This document shows positions 10,021 to 22,034 of a stretch of DNA of 64,000 nt, piece after piece. This DNA comes from Hortaea werneckii. Lineage: Eukaryota > Ascomycota > Dothideomycetes > Mycosphaerellales > Teratosphaeriaceae. Each line of letters starts with the position of its first letter. The first letter of the stretch is position 1. The stretch covers positions 434,001 to 498,000 of the forward strand of contig JBAOKB010000054.1 of assembly GCA_037044905.1 (NCBI GenBank), read 5' to 3'. Position numbers and translations under genes: made by a program. The notes below the pieces were generated by a model that was not told where the DNA came from, ran no database searches, and worked only from the letters and a program-made list of their open reading frames with translations.

Positions 10021-12535
10021 AACCCTCGGCCTCAATCTCATAGCTATTACTCTTATGCTTGGGCTGGAAATTGAAATCCTTGTGCGCCGGGCCGAGGAAC
10101 ATTTCACTATAGTACATTAAGAGTCAGCAAAAGCAAAAAGCGTTGAAAAAAACAAAAGAAAAACAAAGTCTCCCATCGAAGGGAAGTCGACTCTCGAAAG
10201 AGGACAGAAGGGGGGAAGGGTAAACAACACCCCCCCCAAAAAGAAAGACCACATACCTAATCTTAATCCAATCTTTATAATTCCCACTACACAACAACGT
10301 CTCCAACTGATCCCTGCCCCTAAACGCCGGCGGCCGATCCCCAAACTTGGGGGGCAAATACTCCAACAACCCCACCGGCACATACCGACACGCGAAGCTC
10401 AACCACTCGAGCAGGAACCTCCGCGTCGTCCCCACGCCAATCTCGTCCGAACCCCAGTATTCCAGCCCGTGCCGCACGAACGTCTCGATGTAGCGGAGTC
10501 GTTCGGAGGAGGTTTTGTCGAGGTATTGGTTCGTGGCGATTTCCTCGAAGAGCCAGGGTTTGATCAGCGCGCCGCGTCCGATCATGCAGGTGTCCACGCC
10601 GGAGTGGGCGAGGTGGGAAGTGTAGTCTTCCGGGGAGAGGACGTCGCCGTTGCCGCAGAAATAGGGGAGGCCCCCGGCGTTGGTGGAGGTGGTGGGGGCT
10701 TGGTCGCGGGCGTCCGGTTCGCGGACCGTGTCGGTGACGGCGGCGGTTTGGGTCCGGAGGTTTTTGATTAGCGTTGAGCATGAGGCGATGTAGTCCCAGT
10801 CTGCGCTGCGGGTGTAGCGTTGTTGTTTGGAGCGGCCGTGCAGCGTGATGCAGGCTACGCCGGATGGGCCTTCTTGGGCTTCGGGTCCGCCTAGGATGAG
10901 GCGTTGGCAGAGTTTTTCGGCCGTGGGTTGTTTGTCCTTGGTGCCCATGCGGATTTTGACTGTGATGGGGGTTGGTCCGCTGACGAGGTTCATGCCCCGC
11001 AGTGTCTTTTCGAGTTTGGAGTGGGTGTCCAACATGGCGGAGCCGGCGCCTTGACGGCAGACGAGGTCGATTGGACAACCGCAGTTGAGATCGATGGCTC
11101 GGAGGTGTGGGCATAGGGCTGTGAGAACTTCGGTGGTTTTCATGGCTAGCCAGGGTTTGTTCGCTGCGATCTGCGCACCGAACTTCAAGTCCTTGCTGTT
11201 GTCGTAGTCGACGACCATGTTACCGGGTTTGGGGTGGTAAGCTGGCGGAGTGGCTTCCGACTCGTGAGCTTTCATGAGCGCCCATTCACCCTTTTCGCCT
11301 TGTAGCAGTGGCAAACCCATTGCCATTTCTGACCAAGTGACTTGTGCGCCTAGTGAAACGCATAGGCGGCGGAACGGAAGGTTTCCTTGTGTGGTCAACG
11401 GAGCGAGCACAGGCGTCTCAGGACCGTAATAGAGCCTTCTCTTTTCGGAGGCGCGGAGGGGAGGGTCAACATAGCCTGCGCGATGATCATGCTTGGCTTC
11501 ACTGTCGCCGTTCTTGACATCGCCTCCCTCGGCACCCTCCTCACCCGCAGCTGGTTTCTTTGGTCCCGGTCTCTTCTCGCCTCCCTCGTTCTGCTTGTTC
11601 ATCCACTCAAGGTATTTCTCCGACTTCGGCGTCTTGATCAGCTTCTTCCTCAACTCAATCTTCTGCTGGTTGCTGATCACATTGACGACGCCGACTCCCT
11701 CATCCTCGTCATCCTTCTTGTCGCCTCCCTCAGCTGACTCCCTGTCAACCAAAACCAATTCTTTCCTGCCATCTTCCCTCTCAAATTCCTTCGAATGACT
11801 GCCAGCAAATCTGCACCGCCACCCGGCCGAACATCTCCCCTTGACCTCCCAAATCGGACATAGCCCATTGAACGTGCCGAGGTCTTCACGCTTGCCATCC
11901 TTCAAGTATCGGCGGATGTCATGCTCGAACTTGCAGCTGGGCCCAAACCGACAAGTCTGCTCGGCAAACTCCTTAGCATGGGCGCGAGACTTGCAGAGCT
12001 CAATCTCATCGCGACTCGACCCGAAGTTCCGCCCCTTGTTCTGGCCGCGCTTCTTGCCCTCCTTCTGCTGTCCGCCGCCACGACCTGCTACCGGCTCCTG
12101 CTCGTTGCTCTTGCCTGAGGCTTCTGCGGCGTCGTCGTCGTAGCCTGGGGCGGAAGGCTGGGCGGTGCGGGAGACGTCGATGAGGAATTCCTTCTTGATT
12201 GGGGCCACGCCTTTCTTCCGGCCTGGTTGCTCTTCGGTGGGTTCGGTGGCTTTTTCCGGGGGTGGTGCGGCGGCATGGCTGGTGGAGAGCTTACGGCGCT
12301 TAGCCGATGGCTCGGAGTCGTCGTTGCCGTTCGCGGAGGAGTCGTCGTTACCGTGGCGCTCGATCTTCTCGGCTTTGGTCAATTCGGAGTCGCCTGGGAG
12401 GATGGAGGCTTGAGGGTTGGCTTCTTTGGTGGTGGGGTCGGCGGTCGAAGGCTTCAGTAGCTCTTGGTCGTTCAAGGGATTGGTGTCGGGTGGCGGGACG
12501 GCGATGCCATTCTGGTCGCCATTCTCCTGGGCCAT
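10019..12535 (-). CDS. dus3: tRNA-dihydrouridine(47) synthase, Dus3 type
   Basis: The exons 10257-12535 and 10019-10106 give 788 residues. The 150-nt intron joins KDWIKI to SEMFLGPAHKDF in frame, matching the usual Dus3 C-terminus. Dus3 enzymes reduce uridine 47 in the tRNA variable loop to dihydrouridine, using FMN and NADPH. The N-terminal 180 residues are charged and disordered. Two CCCH-type zinc knuckles follow (CRFGPSCKFEHD near residue 205, and CPIWEVKGRCSAGWRCRFAGSH). The TIM-barrel domain comes next, with the catalytic loop LNCGCPIDLVCRQGAGSAML, where the Cys before PID is the likely proton donor. The start used is MAQENGD at 12535; an in-frame ATG at 12580 would add 15 residues. The stop codon lies in a GA repeat. 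Confidence 0.92.
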
Positions 12536-13087
12536 GGTTGCGGTAGTGGATGCTTGACCGAGATAGAGAATGTCGGCCAATGGGTGTGTCAGGCGGACGC
12601 CTTCAATCCATCAGTTGAGTGACTACTATGTGTATACAGTACTCGTAGTAGAAAATCTCGAAAATTAGGTAATCAGTCCCACTTTCCTGTTTGAGAAGGA
12701 GGCGCTCGGATCAGTTTCAACTGGGAAGCGGGAGAGACGGGAGTGACGGCATCTGACGTCGTGGTTTCCACCTCAGCCAGGGCAGCACAGCTCAAACCAC
12801 CTGCAGGGCCCCAGGCAAACTTGGCAAGAACAGCCCACGTAACCCCGTTTCGTTTGCTTTACTTGACTCCCAATTCAAGGAGCCACGTCGACTGTACTGT
12901 GATCCCCTCTATTTACATCTTCATCTTCAGCACTCGCGGCTGATTCCTACCACAACACCTATACTCCTCATTAGGGAGTGACCACGTCCCCTTCCAACTC
13001 GCTCAGGAGAAAGTGAGCATTGAGCATCAAGCAACGAGCAACGAGCAGTGGGACATCCCCGCGGCCGCCAGGTAATCAACAGTCACC
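12536..13087. other. Divergent promoter region, dus3 and the BAP31-like gene
   Basis: This stretch separates two divergent start codons. No RNA gene or additional ORF is evident. Confidence 0.5.
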
Positions 13088-14086
13088 ATGACGCTCTACT
13101 ACTCCCTTGTAAGTCTAACCGCTGCAGCCATTGTCTCCTCCTCCACCACTCCCACCACCATCACCACCTCTTCCTCTCCGCCTTCCCTCAAGACTTCTCT
13201 ACCTCCGACCTCTCCCCGCCTTAGGCACCCACCGCCAACATGAGTTTGGTCTACGCGCCCGTACTTCCCCCTCAAATACAACACACGTGACGACTCATCC
13301 CAATGCTGACCACCATCTCCAGGTCTTCGGACTTCTCATGTTCGAGATGTCGGTCTTCATGGCCCTCATCGTCCCGCTGCCCTTCGACTGGAAGCGTAAG
13401 CTGTTCGAGTTCATCAGCCACAGCCCCATCGTCGCGAAGCTGCAATATGGCATGAAGGTAATCCCATCCACAACACCTCCACGGCGCAGCGCTCTCCCAC
13501 TCCGACAGACACTGATATCTGAATAACAGATCACCTTCATCTTCATCCTCATCCTATTCATCGACAGCGTCAACCGCGTCTACCGCGTGCAGATGGAGCT
13601 ATCCATGAGCAAGAACCAAGGCGGAGCCGCCGCGTAAGTCCTCCACAACCTCATTCCATCTCTAACACCACGCACGCCAACCATTCCTTCTAACACCCAT
13701 TTCTCCTCTACAGCGCCGTAGCAGGCTCCGAACGCATGGAAGTCCAAGCCCGCAAATTCTACTCCCAACGCAACATGTACCTATGCGGCTTCACCCTCTT
13801 CCTCTCCCTCATCCTGAACCGCACCTACACCCTGATCCTCGACACCCTGCGTCTAGAATCCGAAGTCAAATCTCTCCGCGGCGAGAAGCCTGCCAACGAT
13901 AAGACGGACCAGAAGCTCGGCGAAGCCGGCCAGCTAGGTGAAGTCGCTACGCTGAAGGAGGAGCTCCGCAAGCGTGATCAGGATATTAAGATCCTCAAGG
14001 AGCAGAGTAAGGGGTTGAGTGATGAGTATAGGCGTTTGGGGGACGAGTTTCATATTAGTGATGGGACGCCGAAGAAGAAGGTCTAA
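13088..14086 (+). CDS. BAP31/Yet-family endoplasmic reticulum membrane protein
   Basis: Four exons, 13088-13108, 13323-13457, 13530-13633 and 13714-14086, give 210 residues. The first exon codes only MTLYYSL, and all junctions are in frame. The family (mammalian BAP31, yeast Yet1/Yet3) comprises three-TM ER proteins that help sort or export membrane proteins. Visible landmarks are a first hydrophobic segment (VFGLLMFEMSVFMALIVPLP), the FDWKRKL motif, a second segment (ITFIFILILFIDSVNRVYRV), a third (YLCGFTLFLSLILNRTY), and a heptad-like C-terminal coiled coil. The end is PKKKV, which resembles a di-lysine ER-retrieval signal. Length and topology fit the family well. Confidence 0.92.
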
Positions 14087-15267
14087 AGTTTCTTCCGGAC
14101 CTTTTTTTCGTCGTCGGGTTGGATGTTGAACCCCCTCACTGTTGATGGTTGGGGAGAAGACGGGGAAGTGGTTGATGGAAGTGGGATATGGGGGGATTAG
14201 AGCGTGGAAGTTGTCAGTGTTCTCCGCTGGTGAACGCGATGAGCGGAAGTGAGAGAAGTTTGAGAGTCTGGGATCCTTTTTACCCATGAGGAGTAAGGGA
14301 TAAAGAGAGGGACGGAGGATGGATGGCAGATAGGCAAGAAAAAAAAAAAAAACAGTCTTATTAGCAAAGGAATAGTGCAATTCGAGTAGGAGGGCTAGAT
14401 TGATCTCTTCTTACCACCCCCCTTCCTTTCCCCTTCTCTTTGGATTTTTTCTTTCTTTTCCCCCCCCCCTTTTTTTTTTTGTCTTTCAGGTGCCTTTTAG
14501 GCTGCGCATACATTCCCCCCCTTTCAGGATCAGTTCAAGGTGTGGCATAGCAAATCGCACCTTACGTCAAAGTTTTTTGTCGGAAATTCCTGTAGGTAAC
14601 ATAGTTAAGCGTACTCTTACGTACCTTGACGACTTGGCTGTCAGGATTCAGATCCCCCCTCCCCCTGCCCCCCCAAAAAAAAAAGAGAGAGAGAGAGAGT
14701 CCTAACTACTTAGGTATGTAAACTTGCCAAAATGCGGCAAAAATCTAATACGACTAGGATTACCCAAAAGAAAAAGTTCGTATCCTAGGAATTAACCAAA
14801 AAAAAAAAAAAGAAAAGAAAAACAAAAAAAAAAGGCTGACCACAGAGGAAAGTATAGGTAGATTTTTGCGAGGCACAATGGGGCAGATCCAGCTACGTAA
14901 ACTCTTTTCTTTTCTTTTTTTTTTTTTTTGGAAATACTACGCTGTATTGCTAGTGAAAAAGAAGGTCGTGGCCTCGCACCCCCCTTTCCCCCGCCCCCCC
15001 CCAACTTTTGCAACTCTGATGACATGGGAGACCCAATCACTCGGAAAGTTTATGCGCAAGCCCTTGAATTGCTCGGGGCTAACGTTTAAGGTATGCGTCC
15101 ATAATGGGTCTGTAGAGAATGGGATGGAGGATTGGAAAAGGTCATGTGGCTCGCCTAGCCATCCCCCCCCCCCCCCCCCCCCCCCGCTCCCCCTGTTTCT
15201 TCTGTCCGTTTTTCTTTTCTCCTTCCCTTCTGTTGCTCTTGTCCGGTTTTTTTCTTGGGGTTGATTT
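14087..15267. other. Low-complexity intergenic region between convergent genes
   Basis: The gap lies between the stop codons of the BAP31-like gene and the Csn12 gene. It is littered with A, T and C homopolymers (14341-14352, 14460-14480, 14798-14834, 14916-14930) and ends with C23. No gene can be supported. Confidence 0.65.
15163..15185. repeat. C23 homopolymer
   Basis: 23 consecutive C residues lie about 80 bp beyond the Csn12 stop codon. It is the second long poly-C run in the window placed just downstream of a minus-strand gene. Confidence 0.8.
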
Positions 15268-17078
15268 CTACACTCCCGTGCCCGGAAACGCGCCGGCCTT
15301 GCTAAGGACGACGATCCCGCGCTCTCGGGCTATGTAGCCTTTCATGAAGCCCTGTGGAGAATTTCATTAGCCTTCTTTGCCTTTTTCTTCTTCTTCTTCT
15401 TCCCCTCTCTACCCCTGTCCTCCCGTCTCTTCCCTTCCTTCCGCTGATTGAAGAAAGATCAAAGAGAGGAAAGAAAAAAAGAAACAATAAAGCGAGAGAC
15501 AGAGTCCTGACTCCGAGATCTTGTCATCCCCCATGACTCTCGTCATCGCCAAGTATCCAGCTGATGCGAGAGAAGAGGAGACAACAGGTGCGATAGCGAA
15601 GGCAGAAAGTGAAGAACATACCTTATAAATGCAATTCGCAATCAAACACTCGACTTCATCCCCATCCACGCCACCCTCTCCATCCCCGACCTCAGCTCCA
15701 CTCACCATCAGCGCCGCCGCGAACTCCTTCACGGGGACTCGCGTCCGCCGCATCGGCTGGCCCGTCGAGGCTTCGCCTTCCTTCGGCGCCTCATACCCGC
15801 CCGCGATGAAGACCCGGCGGAACAGGTTCCGCAGGATAATATCCCGCCCCCGTTCCAGCGTCAGGTAGATCCGGCGCTTGACGAAGTCCTCCTCCCCGGC
15901 TTCCATGGCTTGGCTGAAGGCATGTAGAGAGGCGGAGCGGATCGCGCGGGTGATGGGCGTGAAGAGCCGGTCTAGGTGCGGGGATTGCTGGAGTAAAGTG
16001 GAGGTGGGGAGACGGTGGGAAGTCAGCATTTGGGTCGGGATGAGGTAGGTGAGGATGAGTTCCTTGTTCTTGCTCGCCCGGGCTTGGCAGGTCGTGTAGG
16101 CAGCTGTGAGGTTCTGCTCCGCCGTCGCGTAGTCCTCGTCGAGGAAGGCGATGACGCCCGAGTAGTATTTGAATGTGACTTGGTGCGCGCGTGGGAAAGC
16201 GGTCAGGGGCGGCATTTCGGCGCTGCCGGCTTGCAGCGAGCGCAGGATGTTTTTGGAGAGGTTGATGCTGTTTAGGCGGAAGTAGGTTTTGAACAGCAGG
16301 TTGGCCATGTAGTAGAGGGCCCATTTGCGCGAGTCTTCTATGGGGGCTCTGTTTTTGGTTGGAGAGAGAATAGAGTCACTTACCGGTTTTCTTCAATGGG
16401 TTCTTTACTTTGATGCGGGAGAGAAAGGACATGGAATGTGAATTGGGTAGAGATGCGTTTTGCTTTGGTTACATACCGGTCTGAGAGACATAATGCGAAG
16501 AGCCGGTTGATTTGTCTCGCGGCATCTTCCAGCTTATCGTTTTGGCCTGCAGAGGCTAAAGCGTCTTCTTCGATCCCGCCGCCGAACGCCATACCGCTAT
16601 CACGTTGGGATGCGGCCGTCTCATCGGCTTTGATAGCGAAGACGCGGAGATACTTGCCGGCGACGTACAGACAGGGGATAGTCCAGGCGTCGAGGACGGT
16701 GTTGTTGTAGCCGCGGTAGAGGGCTGACACGACCTCCTTCCAGGCTTCGTAGACAACAGCCCAGTCGACGTCGCGGGCTTTGGTGGCATTCTGAGCCTCT
16801 TCGGCAGCTAAGAGCTTGCCGACGAAATGGTAGTAGGCGGTAAAGATTTCCAACCACGTGCCTGCCTCTTTCTTATCAAGGCGGAGGTCTGGGTTATATT
16901 GCAGCTTATACCGCAGATCTGTCTGAACTGAGTAGGCGTTGGTCCACCTCTGGAAGTTATACAGACGTGCTGGATCCGCCGCTGGAGGTTCGGGAGTGAT
17001 GGTGGTGGCGAGGAGGTAGCCATTGCCCTGGTTCTGGGCGGTGACAAAGTCACGCCAGATAGGTTCCTGTGCTGCCAT
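15268..17078 (-). CDS. Csn12/PCID2-type PCI-domain protein
   Basis: Exons 16477-17078, 15622-16348 and 15268-15351 give 470 residues. Junctions read LSDR-APIEDSRKWALYYM and NCIYK-GFMKGYIARE, both in frame. The C-terminal half has the PCI/winged-helix signature: repeated TPR-like helices, then ILTYLIPTQML, FVKRRIYLTLERGRDIILRN, and the closing KGYIARERGIVVLSKAGAFP. Csn12 (yeast) and PCID2/Thp1-type proteins bind nucleic acid and act with TREX-2 or splicing/COP9-associated complexes; the homology fits Csn12 best. The start MAAQEPIWRDF at 17078 matches the family; an ATG at 17090 would add four residues. Confidence 0.9.
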
Positions 17079-17450
17079 TGTTTTCAACAAATCCTCGCTG
17101 ATCGCCTATAGCGCCAATTTTCTCTACGCCTCATCCACGTCAAGATCAATTGGAGTTACGAGAATGGAGCGCAATGTAGAACGTGGTTTGACGTGAAGCT
17201 GCAGTCGGTAGTGTTGACGGGAGCTGCCGTCGGGCGCAAAGCATGCCTCAGGCGTGAACGACTCTTGGCTGCAGGACGGAGCAAAGCCGCGCACCCACAA
17301 GCGGAGTTTGAAGATTGGATTTGCGATTTTTGCCTGCGACGGAAACTCTTCAGCCTGTGCGATACTAACCCGTCCAGCAGCCAACAGTCACAGTGAGTAT
17401 TGTCGCTATATCCGCCATTACTTTCTATCGCTGACCAACACTTTGCACAG
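17079..17450. other. Divergent upstream region with a 5'-UTR intron of eL20
   Basis: The region lies between the Csn12 and eL20 start codons. A likely spliceosomal intron in the eL20 leader runs from GTGAGT at 17393 to CACAG at 17450, with a CTGAC branch at 17431. It ends on the base immediately before the ATG. Confidence 0.6.
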
Positions 17451-18356
17451 ATGGGTAAGCATCCACCGATCCTCATCGTCGCCGCCGCGCACGCCAGAAT
17501 GTCCCCGAGATGCCTTTCCGAGTTGGGGTGAAGAGCCAAGAGCATGCATGGTATGGTCATGGCGACCAGGAGAAAGATATATCCATGAGACGTGCAGACG
17601 TACATGAACATCACGTCTCGACCATGTAAAAGAGCTGGACCAACATCACGGGCATGCGCATCTTGGGAACATTGGGCCTCTGCGCGGACATATACACAAC
17701 CCATCCACCAGGACAAACGGAGATACACTCCAATCCGTAAGACAGCGCGCTGACTTTGGGCAAAGCACGCCTGCAGGAATACCAGGTCATCGGCCGTCAT
17801 TTGCCGTCGGACAGCAACCCGACCCCGAAGCTGTACCGCATGCGCGTCTTCGCCCCGAACGATGTCGTCGCCAAGTCCCGCTTCTGGTACTTCCTCGCCA
17901 AGCTGAAGAAGGTCAAGAAGGCCAACGGCGAGATTGTCAGCTTGAACTTGGTAGGTAGCATTTTCTTGCGGCTTCAGTTTTGCGCCCAAGAAACGTGCGT
18001 GACTAACATAACCCCTTCAGATCCACGAGAAGCACCCGCTCAAGGTCAAGAACTTCGGCATCTGGCTCCGTTACGACTCTCGCTCCGGCACTCACAACAT
18101 GTACAAGGAGTACCGTGAGATGTCCCGCTGCGACGCCGTCGTCGCCATGTACCAGGACATGGCCGCCCGCCACCGTGCCCGTTTCCGGACTATCTCCATC
18201 CTCAAGGTCATCGAGGTCGAGAAGGCCGACGACCTCCGCCGCCCATACATGAGGCAGCTCACCACCAAGAACCTCAAGTTCCCGCTCCCCCACCGTGTCC
18301 CGCCGAAGAACGGCAAGCAGGTCTTCTCCGCCAACCGCCCCAACACTTTCTACTAA
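17451..18356 (+). CDS. RPL20: 60S ribosomal protein eL20 (L18ae/L20)
   Basis: Three exons, 17451-17454, 17766-17950 and 18021-18356, give 174 residues. The first coding exon is only ATGG. Its 311-nt intron ends at GGCAAAG (17765) after a CTGAC branch and produces MARLQEYQVIGRHLP, as expected for the family. The rest (WLRYDSRSGTHNMYKEYREM, YQDMAARHRARFRTISILKV, LKFPLPHRVPPKNGKQVFSA, ending RPNTFY) is unmistakable eL20, a structural protein of the large cytosolic subunit. An ORF read from TTG at 17756 gives MGKARL, but TTG is not a plausible start when a spliced ATG is available. Expression is probably high and constitutive. Confidence 0.95.
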
Positions 18357-19727
18357 GCCTGTGCGCTTGCTGGTGCTTAGTCGCGGTCAAGTGTTATACC
18401 CGATCCTGCTGGAGGTGGTTTGAGCGTGGATCAGGCGCAATGTGGCTTTGACTGTAGCTAGTCGGCTCCCAATGATAAAAGCAGTCTTCACGCTCAATTC
18501 TTCTTGTCACTTGTTGGCTTCATTTTCGATTTCGACGCTTTATTCGTCTACCGCCGTTATCCCAGGCACTAACTCGAGAAGTATCGATTTCAATTTGTCC
18601 CGCGCATAATCAGGCGTGATCTCGATGCAGCCGCTTCGTGGTTGTTACTGATCACTGCACTTTTATGTGGCGCCGCTGTTTCTGTCCTTTACTACACATC
18701 AGGAAACCACTTTCTGATGATCGATTAAAGACGTTGAATCATTTGGATGGGACGTGTCACGAATACGCTGTCAAGAGAATACTCTATGCAGGCCGGGGTT
18801 CAGAATCAAAAGTTGGGTATCCTTTTCGAGAAAAGAGACAGATACTTGTGCTTAGCGCCAGCATAGATTAAGTGCGACGGAAGAAAGTCTGTTACAGCTT
18901 CGCCACAGCCGCGAAAGCAGAAGTCGTATCTGTGTTGTAGACCGTGGGCGTGATGGCTTCTCTCTGAGAAAGGAGCGTGTCGAGGTATTGGATTCTATCA
19001 CCTCGCAGCAGCGAGGCTCAGATGACTCAGGTACCTTGTAGGATGCAGTGAGTGTCAGAAAACCCCTTTGTTACAGCTATGACGATTCTTTGAAAGTGGA
19101 CGGTTCTCCGTCATCCTTGTCCAAGGGGTGTATGCGCGCCGTTCAGACCTTGCTATGTGCCCGCAATCGTAGTGGAGTTGTGCGATAGCGTGAACTCGGA
19201 GTACTCTTAGTGTCGCGTACCAAAGTGTCTTGCTTTCTTGGGGACAAACTGAGTCTAGGGGATCTGTCGTCAGTAGTCCTTCTGATAATATGGTCACCGC
19301 CTGATGCGACTGTGGACGCAAGATGGCGAGCAATGAGGCGCAAGTCCATCGTTCAATTCTGGTGCAAGGGCACTCTCCTGGTGTAGGCCACACTCCGTCA
19401 GTCGTGTAATCGTTCGCCCTTCGCAAGAGCTGTGGGGTAGCCCCAATGCAGACTCCATGTTACCCCAAATTTCAGTCGCCAAGATGCGATAAGAAGGACG
19501 CTAGGAGGTACATAGTAGTTTTATGAGAACGATTCGTGGTCGTGCACGGATCCAGTGGTGATAAGAGTTGGAGTAGCATGATCGTAGCTTTAATAGAGGG
19601 CCACATGGAAACATAAAAGCCCATCGTTGGGTTGTCCGTTCGGCATCCATAATTTGCAGCACTAGTGAATACTAAAGCGACATTTATCTAGAGACGATAT
19701 AGCATCTCATTCAGAAACTCATCAACA
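18357..19727. other. Intergenic region, no supported gene
   Basis: The 1.4 kb between eL20 and the MFS transporter holds no frame with recognisable content on either strand. It marks the change from housekeeping genes to the catabolic-type locus. Confidence 0.5.
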
Positions 19728-21457
19728 TTGTCAGTCGCAAACGAGCCAATGTCCGACGATCTCGCAGTCCCAGGTACGGTGCGGCTTATCGACGCCACAG
19801 GCGTACTTCATGCCGCTCATGGCTCTGGCCAGAAGGAAATCATTTTGGTCCCCCAGCCCACAGACAACCCGAACGACCCGCTTCGATGGAACAAGGGCCG
19901 GAAACTGATGGCGGTGACTATCAACATGGTCTGGTGCTTCTTCATCGGCGCCATGATCTCTGGACTGTCACCAGCCTACAACTTGATCGAACAGGATACC
20001 GGGATATCCGTCGCGGATCTGAGCACTGGCAATGGTCTGATGTACCTTTTCATGGGGTGGGGAGCAGTCGTCACGCAGCGGATAGGTCTGGACTACGGGC
20101 GGCGTGTTACGCTGGTGGCCTCAGCGATCCTAGTGACAGCGATGACAATCTGGACCGCTTTCGTCAGATCGAAAGGAGAGTTCTTCGCGAACCGCGTTCT
20201 GCTCGGAACTTTCACCTCGCCGCAAGAGACGTTGATGGAGCTCATCGTCGGAGATCTCTATTTCACCCACGAGAGAGGGAATTACCTGGCAGTATACGCA
20301 TGGGCGTTATTTGCGGGAGCCTTTCTGTCTCCTGTGGCTGCGGGGTATGTTGCCGATGAGCTGGGATGGCGTTGGATACAATACATCTTGACGATGGTTG
20401 GTGTCGGACTGGCTTTGGTAACCTTCCTTTGCTTTGAAGAAACGATGTTCTACCGAACCGCCGACATGTATTCAGGCGACGGGATCGAGGAACCAGCCCC
20501 GAACATGCGAGTGGAGCAGCTCTCCCATGATGTGGAAGAAGGAGGACTTCAGAAAGGCCATGCTTACAAACCCCGCGAGACATCAGAGAAGGAGAGTTCA
20601 CCATCCATCCAGGCTGCGTCATTTGCCGTAGCCGAGACCAACAGGACCTTTGCGGAAAGACTCAAACTATGGGGTTACAGACATCCGGCCCAGCCTAGCT
20701 CATTCAAAGCTATCATCCTACCATTCAAGCTGCTGAGCTTTCCTGCAGTGTTCGTCAGTGGGCTTCTTGTTGGTGGCATCCTGTCTTGGTACAACGTCCT
20801 CGGCGGATCCCTTGCCCTGGTCCTTGGTAATCCGCCCTACAACTTCAGCGCTGATAGCGTAGGACTCACCTACCTTGCTTCTCTGGTCGGTGTGTCCATT
20901 GGGTGCCTCATCTCGGGATGGCCTTCGGACAAGTTGGTAGTCTTCCTGGCAAGTCGCAACGGCGGCGTCATGGAGCCAGAGCAGCGGCTTTGGATCTGCT
21001 CTCTCGCACTCCTGATACATCCAGCAGGTTGCTTGCTCTATGGCGTTGGTGCTTCTTATCACATCCATTGGTTCGCCGTAGTTTTTGGTCAGGGCTTGCT
21101 TTGCGTCACGCTTCCCATGGGCTCGACGCTTGCATACACGTACGTGATGGATAGCTATGGTGAAATGGCGGGTGACGGATTGGTATCGACGATCCTGGTC
21201 CGGAATACGATGGGTACGTTCGCGCCTCCTCCGGTTTCTTCGTTGACTAATGTTTTGCAGGATTTGCGTTCGGATACGCCGTGGTCAGAATGATCAACGC
21301 GCTAACGCTGCGATATGCATTTGTACTGATTGCTCTGTTGGGTGAAGCTGTATGGGTAATTGGCATGCTGATGATCCTCGTTGGGAAGCCGATGAGACGT
21401 GCCACTGCCCGACGGTATTGGAAAATGGTCGAGGAGACGGGCGCGACAGCGCACTAA
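19728..21457 (+). CDS. MFS transporter, DHA1-like
   Basis: Exons 19728-21213 and 21261-21457 give 560 residues. The 47-nt intron (GTACGT, CTAAT branch, TGCAG) adds the final segment GFAFGYAVVRMINALTLRYA and two more membrane helices that the unspliced frame would lose. Landmarks are NPNDPLRW before TM1 (typical of fungal DHA1 drug/solute antiporters), GLDYGRRVTLVASA after TM2, ERGNYLAVYAWALFAGAFLS in the middle of the N-half, a charged central loop of about 80 residues, then six more helices. It should act at the plasma membrane by proton coupling, importing or exporting a small organic compound. Its position beside a regulator and hydrolases suggests that the compound is their substrate or product, which is inference. 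Confidence 0.85.
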
Positions 21458-22034
21458 CCACAAAGTAACCTTGGAATGCATATAACCATCGTTCAGCGCT
21501 ACGGCTTAGAACTGTCCCCAGCTGCTGCTCTGTTCATCATACGTCCCCTTGCAATGCATCAGCACGATGGCAAAAGTTCCGCCGCGAGAAGACTTGGGCA
21601 AAATACATCAAGTGAAGTTGAGGCTCCAACGTGGCCCGTGTATCGCAATGCGTGCTCCGGTGTGAATAGTGTTACTGCGACATTGTGTAAACGTTTCTCG
21701 CCCACCTGTCTGTACCTAGGGTGCCGGCATATACTCGATGCGTAATGATTGATGGTAATGGAGGTCTCGGCAGACCGCCGCGCGGTGAGGTGTCTGCCAG
21801 GTATCTTATCTTATCGTGTCTGAAGCTGCGGAGGAAGGAAAGTCGGGTCCATGGCTCGAGCATGGGTGGGCCTGTACTTCGCTCCCTGACGATGAGGTGT
21901 TCCTATATCGTCCACTTCCGCTCACTAAAGTAGCCGGAGGTATCCAACGAACATCTTGATGATGTGAGATCCATCTGGTACCATCTAGACAGGTAATATT
22001 CTGCTCCCGCTCGATTTCGTCCCCGGCATGTAGA
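21458..22034. other. Upstream region of the C2H2 regulator
   Basis: No gene is seen. It probably carries the transporter 3' UTR and the regulator's promoter. Confidence 0.5.

Noticed and set aside
10320..11114. 264-codon Arg/His/Pro-rich frame
   Set aside because: It is a shadow of the dus3 coding sequence in another frame.
17455..17765. snoRNA inside the long first intron of eL20
   Set aside because: Ribosomal-protein introns often host snoRNAs, but I found no convincing C box and D box pair.
17756..18118. eL20 start at TTG giving MGKARL
   Set aside because: A spliced ATG at 17451 with a good branch site gives MARLQEYQ, which matches the family better.
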